From positions 44,788-108,787 of the forward strand of contig CAZRBG010000011.1 in assembly GCA_964598225.1 (NCBI GenBank): a DNA stretch of 64,000 nt. The letters run 5' to 3'. Position numbers and translations under genes: made by a program. The notes beneath the pieces are model-generated. The model saw only the letters and a program-made list of their open reading frames with translations. It was not told where the DNA came from and searched no databases. Shown here piece after piece: positions 58,843 through 64,000 of the stretch; the stretch's first letter is position 1; each line of letters starts with the position of its first letter. This stretch comes from SG8-4 sp964598225. GTDB lineage: Bacteria; Planctomycetota; Phycisphaerae; Sedimentisphaerales; Anaerobacaceae.

Positions 58843-61635
58843 ATGAAACAAACAAGGAACCTCAAGTGTTGGATAAACTTTTTCGCAATAGCTATTCTTG
58901 TCTTGTCGGGAGGAGTCGCCGCCGGGTCTGAATGGCCGACGGTGCATAACGATTATCAGCGGAGCGGCTACACCGACGAGGTCGTACGCGGCCCGTACGA
59001 GAGGAAATGGTATCGTGATTTCCACGATGAGATGATAGCGACACGGGTCGAGGCTATCGTCGCCGAGGGCAAGTGTTTCGTCGGCACGTTCGCGGGCACC
59101 ATGTACGCTCTAAGTGTGACTAACGGCAAGACACTGTGGAATTTCACGGCAGCAGGTCCCATCGGAGCATCACCCTGTTACCATGACGGCAGACTATACT
59201 TCGGCGCCGATGAGGGATTCGCCACAGGGCATCTGTATTGTATTGATGCCGCCGATGGATCGCTCCTATGGAAATATGACGCGGGGGCGGGGATATGGGT
59301 TTCGCCCGCGTGCGATGGACGGAAAGTGTATTTTGGCGACAGAGCAGGAGTCTTCCATGCCGTAGATGCTAAGACCGGCGCTCAACTTTGGACTTTGAAA
59401 ACCGGCGGTATGATTCTAAAGCCCGCTTCATTTTCTCATTCAAAAGATAAGATCATATTCGGTTCGGAGGACATGCACGTTTACTGCGTAAGTCCTGAGG
59501 GCGAGCTTATCTGGAAATCCGCAAAGCTCGAAGGTCTTTCGATGAGGGATCAGGGCCCGACGATCTGGCGGGGGCTTGCGATAGTGAGGACAAATCCGGC
59601 TGATTCATTCCATACCGTCCTCGGCCGCACCGGTGACGTGCTTAAGAAGATTCAACTCTCGCTGCCGAAAAGGAGCGAGGACAAAGTGCTGCTGGATAAG
59701 TGGAACGATCTTGTCATGCACCCGACTCCGCGCCGCAGAAAGGCCGAAGAGGACGGCATCGTCAAGTACTTCGAAGAGAACGAGTACGACAAGTGCTTCT
59801 ATGCCCTGAGACTGGAGGACGGAGCCGAGGAGTGGACCGCGCCGGTGTTCTACACGGCGGGGCTTCACAACCCTCCGACTCCGCCGACATTTGATCCGAA
59901 AACGGGCGAGCTCCACACGTTTTGCCGAAGCGCTCTGACGTACTATCTGCGGGGCGTGCGGCGTTACAATTCGATGGGCAGAATCGACCGCGAGACGGGC
60001 AGGTTCGACTTTAACTGGCCCGCTCGCGAATCCGGGCGGGACTGGTACCCGTTCGCCATGATCGGAGATGAAACCCAGGCGCTGTCAATTATGGGCGATA
60101 CGCTATTATGCACCCATCAGGGAACTCTGGCGGGACTCGACCTCAAAACGCTGAAGGTGACGACCATCTGGGCGGGCCGGGACACTTACGGCGGCATATT
60201 CGGCCCGGCAGCCGTGTCCGGCGGATTCGACGGCGCCAAGAAGCTCGCCCGTGAAGGTTACCTGACGGGAATGCCCAACGAATGGCACGGGCCGGACAGG
60301 TCGATATGCGCGGTAGCCGAGGGACGAATTTTCTGGGTCGTCGGGTCGCACGTGGTCTGCATAGCCGGGCCGGATATCCCCAAATTCGACACCGGCGGCG
60401 CCAAGACTCCGCCGAAGATAGAAAGCAAGCTGCCGGCCTGCGTGGCCGGAGGCAACGTAGCCAGCAGAGGCGGCGGAACTTTTGACGCAGACCTCGACAA
60501 GATCGCCATTACGGCACAAGATCTCAACAAATACATCAAGAATCCGGCCGTTCGTAGTGTGCCCGTAAGGGCATTTCAGACGAACGCCTTATCAGCCGAG
60601 GCGGATCATTACGAACGGACAAACGCCTCACGGCGTCACTACGAACGGCAGCTTCGCGCCAGACTCGATGCCGAAGTTTTAGAGCTTACAGAGGGTGGCC
60701 CCTGGGCGCCGTTTATCGTGGAACTTGGCATTAGCGGCGAGGAAAAACACTTCCATCGAGCAAGCCGGAACATGCAGATCGTATCGCCGGCTCTGCCGCA
60801 TCTTTCCGCCGACGTCAGAGAAAAGGCAGTTGTCTGGCTCGACGCGCTATTTCACGCCGGCGCGCCGCTTTCGCAACCGCCGCACGACGAAGATGCAAAG
60901 CGCCGAGAGCTTTATACCCTCGGGCCCGGCATGGCGCGGTTCGCCGAGAGGCCGGAGAAGTTCCACGCCGGTATTGAGGATATTTATGGCCTCTGGGCCT
61001 ACGCGCACTATGCCGAAAGGTGGGACAAGATTCTCGAACTCCTGCCGGACGTGGAGCCGATATGCGAGGCCTTTCTGGAAAGGGATTTCGATTTCTCGCA
61101 CGACGGCACGAACGATGACGCCGAGCATCTCAACGCCCAGATAGCCGGTCTTCTGGCGGCTATTCGGATCATGGAAAGGGCTGAAAAAGCCGCGATGATT
61201 GCCAAAGCTAAAGAGCGGCTGGCGGAGATGGTCACCGAGAGGGTGCATCACGAGCGAGCCGACAAGTGGCTGATCCGCCCGACGAAGGTCGCCAGCAAAG
61301 GCCTGCACCAGGCAAAGGTGCCGCGATATCTCGATCTAACGCCCGAGGTCGCGGCAATGCTCAGGGAGTTCGCCGCAGCCGAACTCAGGGTCAACTTGCA
61401 CGACCTTATGAAGGGATTGCCTTTGTGGTACCAGGCGTTTGGCGAGCGTATGATCGGGGGGGAAAATTACATTTCACCACCACATCTGGCGCGGGGAATA
61501 TTTATGGCTGCGGCTGACGGCGGCGTCCTCGATCCGGAGCGGCTCGCGGCCAAGCTCGATCAGCCGTGGTGCAAGGCCGACCTGTACTACATCGAGAAGA
61601 TATCCGCAATCCTCCGGAAGCTGGACCGCTTTTGA
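58843..61635 (+). CDS. Secreted PQQ-type beta-propeller protein with helical C-terminal domain
   Basis: A 930-residue protein with a signal peptide (FFAIAILVLSGGVAAGS) and the standard opening EWPTVHNDYQRSGYTDE. PQQ-type blades follow (GTMYALSVTNGKTLWNF, GHLYCIDAADGSLLWKYD, GVFHAVDAKTGAQLWTLK) to about residue 510. Residues 568-603 (VRSVPVRAFQTNALSAEADH then YERTNASRRHYERQ) are encoded by a palindromic repeat inserted in frame. The C-terminal 300 residues are helical and unlike the propeller. It is divergent from the GH20-like gene with only 70 bases between starts. Related to the 6820-10143 protein by fold; envelope location likely, function unknown. Confidence 0.85.
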   Translation: MKQTRNLKCWINFFAIAILVLSGGVAAGSEWPTVHNDYQRSGYTDEVVRGPYERKWYRDFHDEMIATRVEAIVAEGKCFVGTFAGTMYALSVTNGKTLWNFTAAGPIGASPCYHDGRLYFGADEGFATGHLYCIDAADGSLLWKYDAGAGIWVSPACDGRKVYFGDRAGVFHAVDAKTGAQLWTLKTGGMILKPASFSHSKDKIIFGSEDMHVYCVSPEGELIWKSAKLEGLSMRDQGPTIWRGLAIVRTNPADSFHTVLGRTGDVLKKIQLSLPKRSEDKVLLDKWNDLVMHPTPRRRKAEEDGIVKYFEENEYDKCFYALRLEDGAEEWTAPVFYTAGLHNPPTPPTFDPKTGELHTFCRSALTYYLRGVRRYNSMGRIDRETGRFDFNWPARESGRDWYPFAMIGDETQALSIMGDTLLCTHQGTLAGLDLKTLKVTTIWAGRDTYGGIFGPAAVSGGFDGAKKLAREGYLTGMPNEWHGPDRSICAVAEGRIFWVVGSHVVCIAGPDIPKFDTGGAKTPPKIESKLPACVAGGNVASRGGGTFDADLDKIAITAQDLNKYIKNPAVRSVPVRAFQTNALSAEADHYERTNASRRHYERQLRARLDAEVLELTEGGPWAPFIVELGISGEEKHFHRASRNMQIVSPALPHLSADVREKAVVWLDALFHAGAPLSQPPHDEDAKRRELYTLGPGMARFAERPEKFHAGIEDIYGLWAYAHYAERWDKILELLPDVEPICEAFLERDFDFSHDGTNDDAEHLNAQIAGLLAAIRIMERAEKAAMIAKAKERLAEMVTERVHHERADKWLIRPTKVASKGLHQAKVPRYLDLTPEVAAMLREFAAAELRVNLHDLMKGLPLWYQAFGERMIGGENYISPPHLARGIFMAAADGGVLDPERLAAKLDQPWCKADLYYIEKISAILRKLDRF
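60546..60660. repeat. Palindromic repeat cluster in coding sequence, copy 2
   Basis: CCGTTCGTAGTG at the left and CACTACGAACGG at the right flank hairpins GCCCGTAAGGGC and CGCCTCACGGCG. It lies inside the PQQ-protein gene without stopping or shifting the frame, and shares a 26-base block inverted with 57724-57750. Confidence 0.8.
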
Positions 61636-61664
61636 TGTTTGACGAGCCTCGCACAGACCTTATG

Positions 61665-62543
61665 TCAATATCTCGGTGCGTGGCTTGGCGAATAGCCTAA
61701 TGCGCCCCAGACGGCCTTTTGCATTCTGTAGAGATCCTGGTAGTCTTCTTCGCTTTCCGGCCGCATCTGATGTAATGCGTGTGCATCGAGACCGGAAACG
61801 GCGGCCTGCTTGCCGATTTCCAGCGTTTTGGCGCCTGAGTACTTCCAGTAATCGGCGTGGCCGTCGGCGAAAGAGACGTTCGTGCCGTCGCCGTGCCGGA
61901 CAAAAGGCGGGTCCCACCAACGCTCGTTCTCATAATGGGTGGCGTAGCTGTCGGGAGTTATCCTGCCTTCGTCGAGAAAGACTATTCGCTTCGCCGGACC
62001 TGGAGAGATAATGTCCATCCTCCTTTTAACCCACAGCACAGTTCTGCCTACCTTCTTACCTACGTTTCCGGTAAAGGTGCCCGATCTCCGAAGGCCATTC
62101 ATAGCATCCGTAATGGTATAAGTCCGCATTTCTCCGCGCACACCGGTGGGACACCTGTAAAGAGTTTCTTTCTTTGTATACGACCACAAGGCGCCGGCTC
62201 TGATGGCTCTTTTCTGCATCGCCTCGGGCAGGCTCGTGCCTGCCCAGAAATCCGCGACGTCGTCACCTGTCCACCATTGCTCGCCTTTATGCCTGCCGCC
62301 CGTGGGGATCGGCGCCTGACCGTCGCCGCCGTTGTACGCCTCGCCGTTGACTATTTTACCTTCGTTTTCATCCGCGTACATGCTCCATGCGAGCTGTAAT
62401 TGCTTGAGATTGCTAAGACATACGGCACGCTTGCCCTGCTCTTTGGCCCTCTTTAGAGCCGGCATCAATACCGCCAGAAGTATCGCTATAATGGCTATTA
62501 CCACCAAAAGCTCGATCAGTGTGAATGCTCTTCGCTTGCTCAT
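61665..62543 (-). CDS. Type IV prepilin-like protein (DUF1559-type)
   Basis: A 292-residue protein with a class III prepilin signal: MSKRRAFTLIELLVVIAIIA, where cleavage would follow Ala/Gly before Phe and Glu+5 is present. The C-terminus has RHGDGTNVSFADGHADYWKY, the H-x9-DG-like signature widespread in planctomycetes. It is inserted in the inner membrane by its N-terminal helix and may join a pseudopilus. AAAGGAGAG precedes the ATG at 62543. Many paralogues usually exist per genome; no secretion genes are nearby. Confidence 0.88.
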   Translation of the reverse strand: MSKRRAFTLIELLVVIAIIAILLAVLMPALKRAKEQGKRAVCLSNLKQLQLAWSMYADENEGKIVNGEAYNGGDGQAPIPTGGRHKGEQWWTGDDVADFWAGTSLPEAMQKRAIRAGALWSYTKKETLYRCPTGVRGEMRTYTITDAMNGLRRSGTFTGNVGKKVGRTVLWVKRRMDIISPGPAKRIVFLDEGRITPDSYATHYENERWWDPPFVRHGDGTNVSFADGHADYWKYSGAKTLEIGKQAAVSGLDAHALHQMRPESEEDYQDLYRMQKAVWGALGYSPSHAPRY

Positions 62544-62716
62544 GACGCTCTCCTTTCCTGCTTCCCGTTTTCGGCATTTTTCGAGTATTTTGACCAATGT
62601 TATCCACAGAATTCTTAGTCCGGTACAATTATAACGCACCTAAAGCCTGATTCAAAGCAAAAACTTCAAAGGATTTCGTCTTGGGGCTTGCTGCAATTGT
62701 GCTGCCGGCGGGGTGA

Positions 62717-62762
62717 AGCGGGCGATGGGAATCGAACCCACCTAGCCGGCTTGGAAGGCCGG
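62717..62762 (-). pseudogene. 5'-truncated tRNA-Gly
   Basis: Minus strand, 3' half of a tRNA-Gly: anticodon arm CCGGC-CTTCCAA-GCCGG, T arm and 3' acceptor strand CGCCCGCT. The 5' half (acceptor and D arm) is replaced by unrelated sequence. Compensatory changes relative to the intact copy (CCGGC for CTGGC) show descent from a different functional tRNA. It is 75 bases from the intact gene and is a candidate attachment-site remnant. Confidence 0.8.
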
Positions 62763-62791
62763 AACAGTAGGTCTTATAAAAAGAGCAAAAT

Positions 62792-62862
62792 AGCGGGCGA
62801 TGGGAGTCGAACCCACTTAGCTGGCTTGGAAGGCCAGTGCATTACCACTATGCTACGCCCGC
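62792..62862 (-). tRNA. tRNA-Gly (anticodon TCC)
   Basis: Minus strand, 71 nt without encoded CCA. Acceptor GCGGGCG/CGCCCGC, anticodon arm CTGGC-CTTCCAA-GCCAG, and T arm GTGGG-TTCGACT-CCCAT all pair. The D arm has the short loop AGTGGTA. The anticodon TCC reads GGA/GGG glycine codons. It lies between the truncated copy and the recombinase gene. Confidence 0.93.
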
Positions 62863-62919
62863 AAAATTACAGGTAAAGTAACATAATAATTCTGACGAGA
62901 CAATAGGAGAAGGTGAAAA

Positions 62920-63750
62920 ATGAGAGAAAAAGTTTCTATACCCGTTGGTCTTGCTGTTCGAGACTGGTTGCATTTTGTCAAAAGACGGCACACAAAACGG
63001 ACGTTCGATCACTATGAAACAGTGATCCATAAATTCTTACCGGACGCTCCAGACACTATCGACAAGCTGAAAATTGAACACATAGAGCAACACATAGATA
63101 ATCTTCTTGATAAGAATCTCAGAAGGCGATCATGCAATTCCCATCTAACTGGGATAATGAGCTTCACTCATTGGATTTCCGATCGCTACAATATCCAAAA
63201 TCCATCCAGGGGAATGAGAATGCTGGTAGAAGAAATGCCTAAGCAACGTGTGATTTCCTCGGAGGAATATCAAATCCTGTTAGACATGGCCACTGGAATT
63301 GACCGGGATATTATTGAATTTGTAGGGAATACAGGCGTCCGTCGGGGAGAATTCCTGGCTCTTAACTGGCAGCACATAAGCTCGGATATGCGATTGTTAA
63401 AAGTTTATGGGAAAGGTCGTAAAGTGAGGACCGTCCCGCTTAATTATAAATGCAAAACGATCTTGAAAAAATATGAAAGAAGCAATGAGGGGCTGCCCAT
63501 TTCCACAAGATATTCTAAAGAAGGTACTTATTTTATGTGTAGACGATTGTTCACACATGCAAAGATGGAACCATTTGGGCTTCATGCTCTCCGTCACTAT
63601 TTCTGTACTGCATTACTCAAGAAGGGTGTCAGTATTTACAAGGTCTCTAAGATACTTGGCCATTCCAGTGTAAAAACCACCGAACAAATCTATGCTCACT
63701 TAATGCCTATTGACCTAATAGGTTGTACTGACATCTTAGATACGGAGTAA
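62920..63750 (+). CDS. Tyrosine recombinase/integrase
   Basis: A 276-residue site-specific recombinase. The N-terminal core-binding domain is about 1-100 (DWLHFVKRRHTKRTFDHYET). The catalytic domain contains the first Arg in NTGVRRGEFL near residue 139, Lys in YGKGRKVRTVP, HxxR in FGLHALRHYF, His in KILGHSSVKTT and the nucleophile Tyr in EQIYAHL. All active-site residues are present, so it is probably functional. Lying 58 bases from a tRNA-Gly with a truncated second copy, it marks the end of an integrated element that extends right beyond the window. Its base composition is more AT-rich than that of the main chromosome genes. Confidence 0.92.
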   Translation: MREKVSIPVGLAVRDWLHFVKRRHTKRTFDHYETVIHKFLPDAPDTIDKLKIEHIEQHIDNLLDKNLRRRSCNSHLTGIMSFTHWISDRYNIQNPSRGMRMLVEEMPKQRVISSEEYQILLDMATGIDRDIIEFVGNTGVRRGEFLALNWQHISSDMRLLKVYGKGRKVRTVPLNYKCKTILKKYERSNEGLPISTRYSKEGTYFMCRRLFTHAKMEPFGLHALRHYFCTALLKKGVSIYKVSKILGHSSVKTTEQIYAHLMPIDLIGCTDILDTE

Positions 63751-63857
63751 AGAACTTGGAACTCTGCTATATGTTGCTCGCTGTGCTTACTACTTAAAGG
63801 AGTTGACAAAGAAAACCAAAATCTAAATTGCTTATCTGCATAGAACGGTATATCATT

Positions 63858-64000
63858 TCATTCTATCATCGGAGGCGATTCATGCGAATTATTATCATCC
63901 GGAGGTTCGTTAAGTGGTATAGGTATACCTTTATCCTTCAGAATCTTCTCTAACATCTTAATCCTGCTCCTATAATTTCTCACGATGGCTCGGAGAATGT
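63858..64000 (-). CDS. Partial hypothetical protein (N-terminus beyond window)
   Basis: A minus-strand frame open from the window edge to TGA at 63858: ILRAIVRNYRSRIKMLEKIL, then KDKGIPIPLNEPPDDNNSHE. A helical, coiled-coil-like stretch followed by a polar tail gives a natural protein end. Only 47 residues are visible. It is probably part of the integrated element with the recombinase. No family recognised; it could also be a chance frame. Confidence 0.4.
   Translation of the reverse strand, partial: ILRAIVRNYRSRIKMLEKILKDKGIPIPLNEPPDDNNSHESPPMIE

Noticed and set aside
62688..62876. 62-residue frame with repeated GDGNRTHLAGLEG/GDGSRTHLAGLEG
   Set aside because: It is the antisense translation of the two tRNA-Gly sequences, a well-known false protein.
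1..64000. CRISPR array
   Set aside because: No series of equal-length direct repeats with regular unique spacers was found; the repeats present are palindromic and irregularly spaced.

Overview
The window reads as a chromosome segment of an anaerobic planctomycete-like bacterium, probably Phycisphaerae or a relative. This is inferred from gene content: many secreted PQQ-type beta-propeller proteins, LamG/PA14 proteins, prepilin-type proteins with an H-x9-DG-like tail, twin-arginine-exported TIM-barrel and PHP proteins, polysaccharide-degrading enzymes, and abundant short palindromic intergenic repeats. No 16S or marker gene is present, so this placement is an inference.

Layout. 1-1765 (minus): trpE, cut by the window edge, preceded by a complete trp-type attenuator: a sigma70-like promoter, a 17-codon leader peptide with three consecutive Trp codons, an antiterminator and a terminator. 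1886-2423 (minus): a MazF-like toxin/antitoxin pair. 2794-6234: a single-chain type IIG restriction-modification enzyme. 6490-6584 (minus): a candidate small RNA with an anti-Shine-Dalgarno loop. 6820-14678: a two-gene secreted set, a PQQ propeller protein followed by a PcRGLX/YetA-like lyase with a BNR tail. 14757-16917 (minus): a GT4 glycosyltransferase and a secreted protein. 17077-20185: an NtrC-type regulator with a degenerate receiver, then PTS enzyme I. 20761-22238: a tiny zinc ribbon and two receiver-like proteins.

22246-33915: a long co-directional run: proA, a glutamate-cysteine ligase with an apparent AUU start, two MttB-type methyltransferases without pyrrolysine, a second zinc ribbon, a DUF362 ferredoxin-like protein, a SAM methyltransferase and a complete OpuC-type osmolyte ABC transporter. 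The tightly overlapping core (second mttB, SAM methyltransferase, opuA/B/C) suggests uptake and methyl transfer of quaternary amines, but no corrinoid protein is encoded here. 34538-47923: a secreted protein, a MITE-like element, a DUF401 permease, a DUF3604/PHP protein, an M14 carboxypeptidase, a low-complexity secreted protein, a ParA ATPase fused to a CBM48/AMPK-type glycogen-binding domain, and a LamG/PA14 protein. 48526-55411 (minus): a LamG pseudogene remnant and a metal-efflux RND operon (small Cys/His protein, outer-membrane factor, adaptor, pump); the pump has an in-frame stop and an embedded metal-binding ribbon. 55643-62543: a TAT-exported TIM-barrel protein, an AT-rich two-gene acquired cassette, a GH20-like protein, a second PQQ protein and a prepilin-like protein. 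62717-64000: an intact tRNA-Gly, a 5'-truncated tRNA-Gly and a tyrosine recombinase, which is the edge of an integrated element.

The most unusual items are the complete trp attenuator, the ParA-CBM48 fusion, the MttB/OpuC cassette, the anti-SD small RNA, and several families of short palindromic repeats that lie between genes and also in frame inside the PQQ-protein genes.
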